Shown piece by piece: positions 11,055-21,400 of a stretch of 64,000 nucleotides of DNA; position 1 is the first letter of the stretch, and each line of letters starts with the position of its first letter. The notes below the pieces were generated by a model, which did no database searches, was not told the DNA's origin, and saw nothing but the letters and a program-made list of their open reading frames with translations. A program made the translations under genes and the position numbers. The DNA is taken from positions 37,962,652 to 38,026,651 of the forward strand of contig NC_133536.1 in assembly GCF_048544455.1 (NCBI RefSeq), read 5' to 3'. The DNA is from Silene latifolia (taxonomy: Eukaryota; Streptophyta; Magnoliopsida; Caryophyllales; Caryophyllaceae).

Positions 11055-12560
11055 TGTAATACCCGGATCTTTTGATGCATATATAGGAACCTTGAGATGT
11101 GTGAGAGGACCTTAGGTTGGACGAGAGACTACTTGTGGGTGAGGTTATGGTTGTGCAGTGGACCAAGAGTCACTTATACTAGACCGTGTGAGGGTGCAAT
11201 GGACCAAGTGGAGAGTGCGGTGGACCGAGTACGTGACACTCGGCTGAGTACAGGCATTACTCGACTGAGTGCAGTTCGTCAGAGGGTGATATAAACTATG
11301 TTGGGATCCCTTTTTCGCCTAACCCTAAATAATTTCCCTTCTTCTCTCTAAGCGTTTAAACCCTCTGCCCTCTCTCTAAAAATCTCTTAAACCTTCCACC
11401 ATGGGTTCTAGGCTTAGATTTGAAGATGTTCTACCCTCCTCCTCCTTCCCTTCCCTTCACTTTGTAAGTCAAGATATACCTTTTTCCTCTTTTCTTATGA
11501 ACCCTAGCTTTTGGGGGTTCTTGGTGGGTTTGTTAATTGCAAATTATAATGGGTAATATGGGTAGTTTAAAGGTAATACTAAGGGGTTTTGTATTATAAA
11601 AGAGTATAGAATGTATTGTGATAGTTATTATGTGATTTATGTAGGATGAAATGGTTTTATGAGACAAGATCTTACTTGTTTCAAGTTGCTTATAGAGTAT
11701 ACTAAAAACTAGAATTTTCCTACCCGGTTTCAATAATATGGATGTTGTACGAGTCATAAATGTTGGTGGTTTCATATTTAATGGGTAATTTGCATTATTC
11801 TCGTAACATTGATCCAAATTGCATCCTCACATGATAATGGGTATTTACCATTGGTCTAATATTGTTGGTAGAGTTGTATTATAACATGATAGGGTGATGT
11901 GGTGTCGTAAAACACCGGATTGATTGTCGGTACTCGTACTCGTAACATGTTTGGCATATGGTATTGCATATTGTGTTATATGTGGTTGTGGACGATGTTA
12001 GAGGAATTGTGGTGGTGATTCATGGTTGTTGAGGAGACGAAAGACGAGTCGCGAGACCGTCTTATGCTTGTGTCCCCTCTTGGATCTTCCCACTCCAAGA
12101 GGGACGTGCATGTCTATGACTGGAGTACGGAGGGGCTCGTGTCGTGCCACGACGCCTGGCAGAGGTCTGGTTAGCGCCCGGGCTAGGTAATACGGACGTG
12201 TTTCGAGTACCTGATTCACGGACTGCGGTCCGGCTGTTGGGTGGGTGGTGTTGTTGGTACCGTGGACGTGTTTCTGGTATCAATGAGGTGGTTGTAGAAT
12301 TATGTCTTGCCCATTTCATTGACGTATTGCATCTTCATGTTCATGTGTCGAGTCTAGAATATTTGTATTATTATCGTGTGTTGATTGTGTGTAATTGTCA
12401 CTTGCTTTAATAGGGGTGGCTTGTGTTGATTCATATGATATTTTCGATCATATGGAGAGCAGTCTGAGTACAGGTATTGTTTTGGTAGCATACGGGACCA
12501 CATGCCGAGACACGGAGTTGGAGTCGAGTTGCATGGTTTTGGTAATGGACTTAGAGCTTA
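11055..12560 (+). repeat. gypsy LTR, right edge uncertain
   Basis: Starts TGTAATACCCGGATC directly after a polypurine tract. It contains ACTCGGCTGAGT (11238-11249) and ACTCGACTGAGT (11259-11270), related to the palindromes in the other LTRs, and a central GC-rich stretch near 12040-12190 resembling the middle of the LTR at 6530-7823. The right boundary is not clear; family similarity fades near 12560. Confidence 0.6.
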
Positions 12561-12721
12561 CCCGAGTTGTATAATGTATAATCCACATTTCTCATTTATT
12601 TATTCATTATGTAATTCTCTAAACATGTCATTTATATAAATTGTTACTTAATTGTACTTCCGATTTACCGCCTCAATATCAGAGCAAAAAAAATCCTAAA
12701 ATTTTAGTAATCAAACATCCC

Positions 12722-12898
12722 CGGTCACCACATGTTGTTGTCACGGCCGCCCTACCACCATGCATGGCACCCACCGAATCCAGCATTCCCAACATCCACG
12801 AGCCAGCCAAACCACCCGTCCGCATTCAGTTCAGTGGCTGCACTGAACTCACACCCGACACTTACCTTACTTGGCAGTTCCAAGTCAAATCCTTAACA
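12722..12898 (+). pseudogene. Fragment of a Ty1/copia gag N-terminus
   Basis: A short plus-strand frame encodes a Pro-rich start followed by FSGCTELTPDTYLTWQFQVK, resembling the beginning of plant copia gag proteins (the x-N/T-Y-x-x-W segment). It stops where an LTR begins at 12899. Probably a relic interrupted by that insertion; identity is by resemblance only. Confidence 0.45.
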
Positions 12899-13099
12899 TG
12901 TAAAGTTTGTATATTATTCACCTGAAGAATAATTACAAAGGTATGTCTATTTATACAATAGTTAGGAGAATCAATTAGAGTATGAACCCAAAGATAATTA
13001 GCTACAATCAAGGAGTAATTGGGGGAATTATATACACAAGATAATTGGCCATATTAATTATTGTTTGTTGTCTAATATGGAGAATTATTGTCCGTAACA
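12899..13099 (-). repeat. 3' LTR of minus-strand copia relic
   Basis: In the sense orientation it runs TGTTACGGACAATAATTC ... AACTTTACA, 201 bp with TG...CA ends. A TATA-like TTGTATAAATAG lies about 50 bp before its sense-strand end. The first bases match the start of the LTR of the intact copia element at 18201 (TGTTACGGA), so the two are likely related short-LTR copia families. Confidence 0.75.
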
Positions 13100-13365
13100 T
13101 GATCCCGGAAGAAGGACTGGCGGTCAAGCAGGCCAATCTTGGATGTAAATATAATAAATCGTGCTTTAAGGATCGTTTTGTTAGAACGTCTGCCATTTAA
13201 TCATCGCCGATTATATGTTGAACTCGTATTGCCCTTGTTGCACCTGTTCTCGTATTGGCGGAGTAGTGTGTTGCACCGAGATTGTCACAAAAGATTACTG
13301 GTTGATTGTTGTGGGTAAGATTGAGTTCTGCCATAAGAGATTTGAGCCATAATACTTCGGCAGTA
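13100..13365 (-). pseudogene. Copia RNase H C-terminus (relic)
   Basis: The minus strand encodes ETTAEVLWLKSLMAELNL and VIFCDNLGATHYSAN, which match the end of copia RNase H (A-E-x-x-W-x-x-x-L, then C-D-N-x-x-A-x-x-x-S-x-N). After a break it continues with MADVLTKRSL, the usual last coding motif of copia pol before the 3' LTR. Frames are disrupted. The gene continues beyond the insertion, at 17495 onward. Confidence 0.8.
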
Positions 13366-13370
13366 GTTTC

Positions 13371-14488
13371 TGTTGGAACTATGCCCCAGAGCAATCGTTA
13401 AGAAACGTTTTTTGAACGAATTTCATACAGTGTAATTATTAATGGAGATTAATAATTAAATGGAATTTTCCTATTATCTTATTAAGGTATTAATACGATG
13501 ATAAGTCCTTGATTAAACTGGTATACTTGACATCATAATAGAGATTATGATAATGAGAGTCGAGTATTATAGAGTTTAGTCTAAAAATGTTCTTGGTCGT
13601 AGGATTATCAGAATAGGACTATGATAATCCGGATAGACCAATATATTGATAACGGTACTCATAAGATGAGTATTAATGGATTTCATTCATTAAGTTATAA
13701 TATAGATGATGCATATGGATATATGATTATTGAACTTACCAACAGTGAGATTTCCCAAATGGTTATTATTACCTATGCACTGTCAATGTGGAAATTCTCT
13801 TAAGTAGTAATTGTGTATTTTATCCTTTGACCTGAGATCATCATTCTAGTTAATATACTACTTATTATACTTAGATACCGGACACCTAGTGTGTAAAAAT
13901 GTTAGTTAAATGGTCATTGGGTATAATTGAGTACCTATGCAATTAGTGGTGAGTCAAGATGGAATCCGTCAACTCAAGGTATTGAGTTTGAACTCTATGT
14001 TGTCATTAATCTTATTGGTTATATCAAAACCTTGGCCAGGGTAGTCGAATGATTTAAGAAAGGAGTTTCTTAAAGTCATTTCCGACCAATAATGATAGAC
14101 ATGTAACATAGTGGTTGTCTAGTGGGGTTTGACAGTCAAACCATACCCTAGGACGATCCGGAGTTGGAACGACGGAGGGAAATAAATACATTGTCCTTTA
14201 CTAGGTTCGAGTACAGTGAATATTGGTATTCACGCTATCCGGCCGTCGGGGAGTGTTGTTAGACGCCAACCTCGATTAATAGTTAATGAGATTAATTATT
14301 ACCGGTTTAGCGATGAACCTATGTGGATACACTAGAGACTCCGTATTTTCGGGGTTAGACTAATTTATTGTCTACACATAAAGTATGTGTCCCTTTACTC
14401 AGTTTTACAAGTTTTTAAATGCAATAGGTTTCAGGAGGACCGCGTTTCTATCTTCCGCTGCTACATGTAATGTACAGCGGTCCCTTCA
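13371..14488 (+). repeat. 5' LTR of the deleted copia element
   Basis: Starts TGTTGGAACTATG and ends GCGGTCCCTTCA. The right partner is at 16372-17489. The small open frames inside both LTRs (for example at 13621-13803 and 16622-16804) are duplicates of each other and are not genes. Confidence 0.93.
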
Positions 14489-15089
14489 ATTGGTATCAGA
14501 GCCAATTTTGCATTACTATAATTTATAAATTTGGGTCTGTAAGTTTGACCGATCTTGTTTATACGCGAGAATGGTTCTCGCTATTATCATTGAGCTTTGT
14601 TCTTCAAGGTTCACGTGTGATAACATTACGTGGAACATTGGTTAAAATTGCATGGCCATTAATTGCTTCAATCATTAAGCTTTTGATGATAAGTTTGTTT
14701 GCAACTTTGTTTTAATGTTGGCACATGTAAATGAACTTTTATTAGCTATGCACGTATGCATAAAGCATGATTGTTAACATAATGATGTTGGTACATGATA
14801 CTTAAAGCTGGATGCTCATGCTTGTTTTAGTTAGCCAATTAATCACATATTTGATTCTGTAACCGCAAGAGTCATATGATGGCTATTTATAGCTATCTGA
14901 TTGACGATTATAAAATTAAAGATATAATTTTTAGTGCTAATATACGATATAAGCACTTGTGTTATTCAAATTGTTTGAATGACATTAAAACTTGACCGAT
15001 TAAATATTATTGAGTTTTTAATTGATAAAATATGAGATATTTTGTCAAAGGTTGTCACTCAGGTAGACAATAAAATTATTTTATTTTCG

Positions 15090-15390
15090 TTTACAAGAAG
15101 CGACCTGACAACCAGGGGGCTTGTAGTTCGGAGATATAATAATATTGTCTATTGTATATGATACGGGGGTGAAGAAAAGTTAACTAATCTTGTACTTTTA
15201 GTCTGGACAACCCATAGGGTATGACATTTATTAATTTTCTGTCACTAGAGTGGATAAACTCAACTACACTGATAGGAACGACCTGACAACCAGGGGGACT
15301 ATGTAGTGTAGAGCCTGAAATGATTTTATAAGATAAAATCAGATGAATTTTAATTATGATGAGAAGCGGCCTGACAACCAGGGGGCTCAT
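15090..15390 (+). repeat. Three copies of CGACCTGACAACCAGGGGG-type motif
   Basis: Near-identical 18-19 bp motifs occur at about 15100, 15280 and 15367 (the third reads GCGGCCTGACAACCAGGGGG), each followed by a short variable stretch and G/CAT- or GTAG-type sequence. Each contains CCTG...CAGG, able to form a small hairpin. They lie in the noncoding part of the deleted copia element. Confidence 0.8.
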
Positions 15391-15519
15391 GCATGTTTTA
15401 AAATACTTATATATCATTATGAGGAAGTCCATATCATGATGATGTATGATTATGTTCTTATTGGATTATTTTCTTTCCGATTAATATTTCTCAAAGGAGG
15501 CTAGTGGGAGTACAGTAAT

Positions 15520-16260
15520 TTTCTTAGTGCTATATGTGGCTAACATATTGCTAATAGGAAATGATGTGCTAATCATACAAGAGACAAAGATTTGGCTATC
15601 TGAACAGTTCTCCATGAAGGATATGGGAGAAGCGGCTTATATTCTTGGAATAAGAATCTATGGAGATAGATTCAGGAAGCTGCTAGGGCTCTCCCAATCT
15701 TTGTACACTGAGATGTCATGTTGTACAAGGCGTGGTGCGGCTTAACCGCTAGGAGTAGCGAGTAGGCATCAGGCAATCCGGGTGAGGAACATTAGAAAAT
15801 GGTGAAAACCATCCTTGAGTACTTGAGAAGGACTAAGGACCAATTCCTCATTTTTGGAGATTGTAAGCTAAAAGTGTTTAGCTATACTAATGCAAGTTTC
15901 GCATTGGATAAGGATGATAGCAAGTCTATCTCTGGTTATGCTTTAACCTTAAATGGTGAGCAGTGAGTTGGAAGAATCCCATAAAAGCTAAAGTAGCTGA
16001 CTCAGTAACCAAAGTGAAGTACTTAGCCGTATGTGATGCTGCTAAGGAACCCGTTTGGATAAGAAAGTTCTTAATTGAACTTGGTGTTGTTCCTTCAGTG
16101 GAGGAAGATGTTCCTCTATTGTGTGTCAATAAGGAGTTATTGCACAAGCTAAAGAGCCAAGGGTCCACCAACGATCTAAACATGTTCTTCGGAAATTTCA
16201 CCTGATGAGAGAAATGTTCGAACATGGAGATGTTCAAATTCATCAGGTGTAAGGGAAAGA
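15520..16260 (+). pseudogene. Broken copia reverse transcriptase/RNase H remnant
   Basis: Begins with a C-terminal reverse transcriptase piece. The catalytic YVDD of copia is here YVAN (LYVANILLIGND), so both catalytic Asp residues are lost. FSMKDMGEAAYILGIRI follows. A second piece at 15963-16205 resembles RNase H (VKYLAVCDAAKEPVWIRKFL), with the Ser-Glu-Ala-Glu region and the acidic residues damaged. Several frame changes separate the pieces. No function is likely. Confidence 0.82.
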
Positions 16261-16371
16261 AATTATGCAGATCCTTTCACAAAGGCGCTTTTATCAAAGG
16301 AGTTTGACAAGCGCAAATGGGGATCAGGGATCAAGGTTCATGACCGATTGCCTCGAGGTCAAGTGGGAGAT

Positions 16372-17489
16372 TGTTGGAACTATGGCCCAGAGCAATCGTT
16401 ATGAAACGTTTTTTGAACGAATTTCATACAGTGTAATTATTAATGGAGATTAATAATTAAATGGCATTTTCCTATTATCTTATTAAGGTATTAATACGAT
16501 GATAAGTCCTTGATTAAACTGGTATACTTGACATCATAATAGAGATTATGATAATGAGAGTCGAGTATTATAGAGTTTAGTCTAAAAATGTTCTTGGTCG
16601 TGGGATTATCAGAATGGGACTATGATAATCCGGATAGACCAATATATTGATAATGGTACTCATAAGATGAGTATTAATGGATCTCATTCATTAAGTTATA
16701 ATATAGATGATGCATATGGAGATATGATTATTGAACTGACCAACAGTGAGATTTTCCAAATGGTTATTATTACCTATGCACTGTCAATGTGGAAATTCTC
16801 TTAAGTAGTAATTGTATATTTTATCCTTTGACCTGAGATCATCATTCTAGTTAATAGACTACTTATTATACTTAGATACCGGACACCTAGTGTGTAAAAA
16901 TACTAGTTAAATGGTCATTGGGTATAATTGAGTACCTATGCAATTAGTGGTGAGTCAAGATGGAATCCGTCAACTCAAGGTAATGAGTTTGAACTCTATG
17001 TTGTCATTAATCTTATTGGTTATATCAAAACCTTGGCCAGGGTAGTCGAATGATTTAAGAAAGAAGTTTCTTAAAGTCATTTCCGACCAATAATGATAGA
17101 CATGTAACATAGTGGTCGTCTAGTGGGGTTTGACAGTCAAACCATACCCTAGGACGATCCGGAGTTGGAACGACGGAGGGAAATAAATACATTGTCCTTT
17201 ACTGGGTTCGAGCACAGTGAATATTGGTATTCACGCTATCCGGCCGTCGGGGAGTGTTGTTAGACGCCAACCTCGATTAATTGTTAATGAGATTAATTAT
17301 TACCGATTTAGCGATGAACCTATGTGGATACACTAGAGATTCCGTATTTTCGGGGTTAGACCAATTTATTGTCTACACATAAAGTATGTGTCCCTTTACT
17401 CAGTTTTACAAGTTTTTAAATGCAATAGGTTTTAGGAGGACCGCGTTTCTATCTTCCGCTGCTACATGTAATGTACAGCGGTCCCTTCA
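16372..17489 (+). repeat. 3' LTR of the deleted copia element
   Basis: Near-identical copy of 13371-14488, preceded by the polypurine tract and followed by the GTTTC target duplication. Confidence 0.93.
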
Positions 17490-17494
17490 GTTTC

Positions 17495-18080
17495 TGCCAC
17501 GGCTCTAAATTATGCCTCATTAGAAGAGCGTGATAATGCACTTGTTTTGTGGAGCTCCAAGAGATAGGGTTACGACCAAGGTAGATAATGTAACCGATTG
17601 TGGAGATATAATCATATTTATCACCTGCCCAATTCGCGTCACAAAAGGTGTGAAGGTTTTAATGGTGTATTTTTGCTCAAAAGAATAACGTGATTTAGAG
17701 TTCCTTTGAGATAGCGCGGTAGTATTTTAAGGGCAGACCAGTGGTCTTCAGTGGGATGATTGAGGAATTGAGCAAGTTTGTTGACGTTGTAGGATATGTC
17801 ATGGATAGGAATTGAAGACGGTATGGCAGCTCGGTAGTTGGTTTCATCATAGACAGATTTGAGTTTATTCTTAGTGAGTGTTAATTGGTTTACAGTCGAG
17901 CATATTGATGCTTTTCAAGATCAGTTGTATATTTTTGGTTTGATTGAGGTGGAGGCCTTGTGGTGTGGGCACTACTTCAATGCCGAGAATGTAAGATAGG
18001 GTTCCCAAATCTTTTAAGTAGAAACCGTTGAAAAGATGGAGAATAAAATGGTCCAGTGATTATGATAGCAGACATGAGTT
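17495..18080 (-). pseudogene. Copia reverse transcriptase/RNase H relic, continuation of 13100-13365
   Basis: Minus-strand reading gives decayed copia sequence, including a stretch like FHLKDLGTLSYILGIEVVP (reverse transcriptase end) and later the expected RNase H linker. Rejoining the sequence across the 13366-17494 insertion restores the order of the relic. Many frame breaks are present. Its 5' portion was not recognised to the right of about 18080. Confidence 0.72.
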
Positions 18081-18195
18081 AGAAGAGCATAGTGATAAAT
18101 AACTTACTATAATTACAGTGTGTCACTAAATAATCCACACTGAATCCGGACACTTAAACAAGGTAACAGGAGCATCCTTACAGTTACACGACTCA
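18081..18195. other. Short noncoding stretch left of the intact copia element
   Basis: No gene. This is the left flank of the copia insertion and may be the 3' flank of the minus-strand gene that resumes at 23079. Confidence 0.4.
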
Positions 18196-18200
18196 CTACT

Positions 18201-18406
18201 TGTTACGGAATATAGAATATATTCCGTATATGCAAATTATTGTCTGTAATATTTTATATGTCTTCTTTATGGTAAATAGGTCTCTCGGTTATTTGGTTTC
18301 CATATTCGTGATTAGGGTTGTACGAGTATATATGTAACGTTATTGTCATCAATGAAATTAACACAATTATTCCAAAACCTATTGTTTGTCAAGTACGTCC
18401 TTAACT
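18201..18406 (+). repeat. 5' LTR of intact copia element
   Basis: Starts TGTTACGGAATATAG and contains a partial palindrome GGAATATAGAATATATTCC near the start and a TATA-like GTATATATG about 80 bp before its end. Identical to 22873-23078. Confidence 0.95.
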
Positions 18407-18419
18407 TGGTAATCAGAGC
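18407..18419 (+). other. Primer binding site of copia element
   Basis: TGGTAATCAGAGC follows the 5' LTR directly. It matches the initiator-Met site TGGTATCAGAGC with one extra A. Confidence 0.85.
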
Positions 18420-18458
18420 TAGTCCTTTTTTTTTCGTTTGTCTCTTGCCTCTGTCAAC

Positions 18459-21400
18459 ATGACGAAGGAGTCGGAGGCCAAGAAATCTACGTCAATCAGT
18501 CCATATTTTCTGTCGACTAGTGATAAACTAGGAGACAAAGTCATTCAAGTCATGTTAAACGGTGATAACTATGATGAATGGTCCGTCAAGTTTCGTGGTG
18601 CCCTACGTGCTAGGAAGAAGACGGGTTTTCTTGATGGCTCAATCAAGAAACCCGATGACAAGTCAGACGACGTTGAAGATTGGTATATGGTGAATGCGAT
18701 GATTGTTAATTGGATTTTTAATGTCATGGAACCGGCTCTGGGTTCAACAATCACATACGTCGATGAAGCAAAGGTCTTGTGGGATGACATCGAGCAGAGG
18801 TTCAGCGTGGGTAATGGACCGAAGCTCCATCGTGTCAAGGGTTCAATCTCTGCGTGTAAACAAGGTGAGAAAGAACCCGTGTCTGAGTATTATGGTCGCC
18901 TTAAACGTTTGTGGGATGAACTCGATAAATATGATCGTAATCCCGTGTGTGAATGTCGCGGTTGTAAGTGTAATATCAACAAAAAATTAGACGTCAAACG
19001 AGATGAAGGAAAGGTGCATGAATTTCTGCTTGGACTCGTCTCCAACTATGCTACAGTTCGTTCTAATTTGTTGATGCAGGAACCCTTGCCATCTCTTAAT
19101 AGAGCTTATGCCTCCATAGTCCAAGAAGAGGGGGTAAGGGGCGAAGATGTTGGAAGTAGCTCAGGGGCTCGTGGTGAACACAGGTCAGACCCCATTGGGT
19201 TCGTTGCTAAGACCGCCAATGCCGCCAGTTATAATGACCGGTTTGAAGGAGGCACTCGAACTATTGGAGACACCGCGGATGGTGGTTACACACGACCACG
19301 GTGCGACAAGTGTAATCGATGGGGACATGTGAGGGAAAAGTGCTTTGATATTATTGGGTACCCCAAGACTTGGCGCGGTGGCCGTAGTGGAGGTCGTAGT
19401 GGAGGTAGAGGTCGTGGTGGCGGCTATGGTCGTGGTAGTGCAAATAATGCACAGGGTGGCAGTGAAGAGGTGACGGACAACAAGGAGCAGTACGTGAGTG
19501 TTCCGAAAGAGCAATGGGACGCATATGTCAATAACGCAAAGGGAGCTTCCTCGTCTAATGCTGGTACTCGTATGTCTGGTAAGCTAAATAAACCCGTACT
19601 TTGGTTGTTGGATTCAGGGGCTACGCATCATATGACTGGTAGTCGTGACTTGTTGAGTAAAGTTCAGAAAATTAAGCCATGTATGGTAACCTTACCCAAT
19701 GGAAAAACGTCCCAGGCAACTGAAGAAGGGACGGTTGCATTAGGAGGGAGTTTCGTGTTGAATAAAGTGCTTTTTGTACCCGATTTTAATTGTAATCTTG
19801 TGTCCGTCTATCAACTAAGTGTTGATCTTGATTGTAATGTTCAGTTTACTAACTCATCTTGTGTTATTCAGGACCGCGTGTCGATGACGACGATTGGTAC
19901 GGGTGAGCAACAAGGTCGACTGTATCTTCTTCACGGACTGACAACTCGTGCGTGTGGTTCGAAGAAAGAAGATGATGAGGGTGATGTATGGCATAGACGG
20001 TTAGGTCATCCTTCGAGAAAAATAGTCCAGTCTTTACCTTTTATTAGTAGTAAGAATAATAGTCATAACTCGGAGCTTTGCGATGTTTGTTTTCGTGCCA
20101 AACAAACACGAGAAAAATTTGTGGTTAGTGATAATAAAGCAACTAAAATTTTTGAATTAATACATTGTGATTTGTGGGGTGATTATCGTACGCCTTCGTC
20201 TTGTGGTAGTCGCTATTTTTTGACAGTCGTGGATGATTATTCACGAGCTGTTTGGGTGTATTTGATTAAAACTAAGGATGAAGTGTCGCAATTATTAAAG
20301 AATTTTGTTGCGATGGTAAGACGACAATTTAATGTAGATGTAAAAGTTATTCGCACCGACAATGGTACAGAGTTTACTTGTCTAAAATCTTTTTTTGCTG
20401 AGCAAGGGATAATACATCAAACAACGTGTGTCGGGACCTCACAACAAAACGGTAGGGTAGAAAGAAAACACCGTCATATCTTGAATGTTGCGCGAGCTCT
20501 CCGGTTTCAGTCTGGCATGTCTGTACATTTTTGGGGGGAATGCGCGTTGACTGCAGGTTACTTAATCAACCGCACACCCTCGGTTTTACTTCGTGGAAAG
20601 ACTCCGTTTGAAATGTTGTTTGGAAAGCCACCAATTTATGACAATATACGTATCTTTGGTTGCCTCTGTTTCGTTAAACACCCTCGCAGAGACGGTGATA
20701 AGTTTGCCTCTCGTAGTCGTCGTTGTGTTTTTGTGGGTTATCCGTTTGGAAAGAAAGGATGGGAGGTTTATGATGTGGAGTCAAATGAGTTTTTCATATC
20801 TCGCGATGTCGTCTTTGACGAAAAGGTTTTCCCTTTTCGTGTTGAGAATGGGTCTTTGCAATCACATCCGTCTCATGAGCCCAGGTCTGGCACGGTTCCT
20901 GAGACTGATACAGGGGATGATGGTGAGTTCCTGCTAAGTGAGGTACCGTGTCATACACCGCCAGATGAGACGGTGGAAACGGGAGCGCAGGAGACTGTTT
21001 CACAGGTGGAACCTGACAGTGAAGCTCGTAGTAATGGTGAGCCAAATGAGAAAGGTCGTGGTGATGGCGAGGAAGTGGTGAATGCTGATGCTGATGCGAG
21101 TGAGTATGGTCGTGGCAAAAGACCACATATCCCTTGGTCACGATATGACAAGGAGGAGTATGCTACGGGCACAGCACGAGTTGTCTCTTCCGTCGAGGAA
21201 GTCGGTTGTTCCGCTGCGTCGTCTGTATCATTGTCGTCAGGTACACCTTATCCTCTAGCACATTATGTAAAGTACGAACAATTTACTTTTAAGCATCGTT
21301 GTTATCTTACTTCTCTCGATACTAATGTTGAGCCAAAGTCTTTTCGTGAAGCTGTGAAACATGTTCAGTGGCGTGAAGCAATGCAAGCTGAAATAGATGC

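Larger units (their letters stand above)
13366..17494 (+). mobile_element. Internally deleted Ty1/copia element with 5-bp target duplication
   Basis: LTRs at 13371-14488 and 16372-17489, each 1,118 bp, differ at a small number of positions. The target duplication GTTTC is at 13366-13370 and 17490-17494. The primer site TGGTATCAGAGC is at 14491-14502. The polypurine tract AAGTGGGAGAT abuts the right LTR. Only 1,883 bp lie between the LTRs, with no gag, protease or integrase found and only broken reverse transcriptase/RNase H pieces. It must have moved in trans, or been deleted afterwards. It is inserted inside a minus-strand copia relic. Confidence 0.93.

Noticed and set aside
12641-12925. 94-residue plus-strand frame as an independent gene
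   Set aside because: Only its middle resembles a copia gag start and it runs into an LTR; treated as a relic.
13621-13803. 60-residue frame, also found at 16622-16804
   Set aside because: The two frames are the same LTR segment in two LTR copies, not a gene.
20794-21172. Minus-strand frames opposite the copia polyprotein
   Set aside because: Shadow frames of a clear gag-pol CDS.
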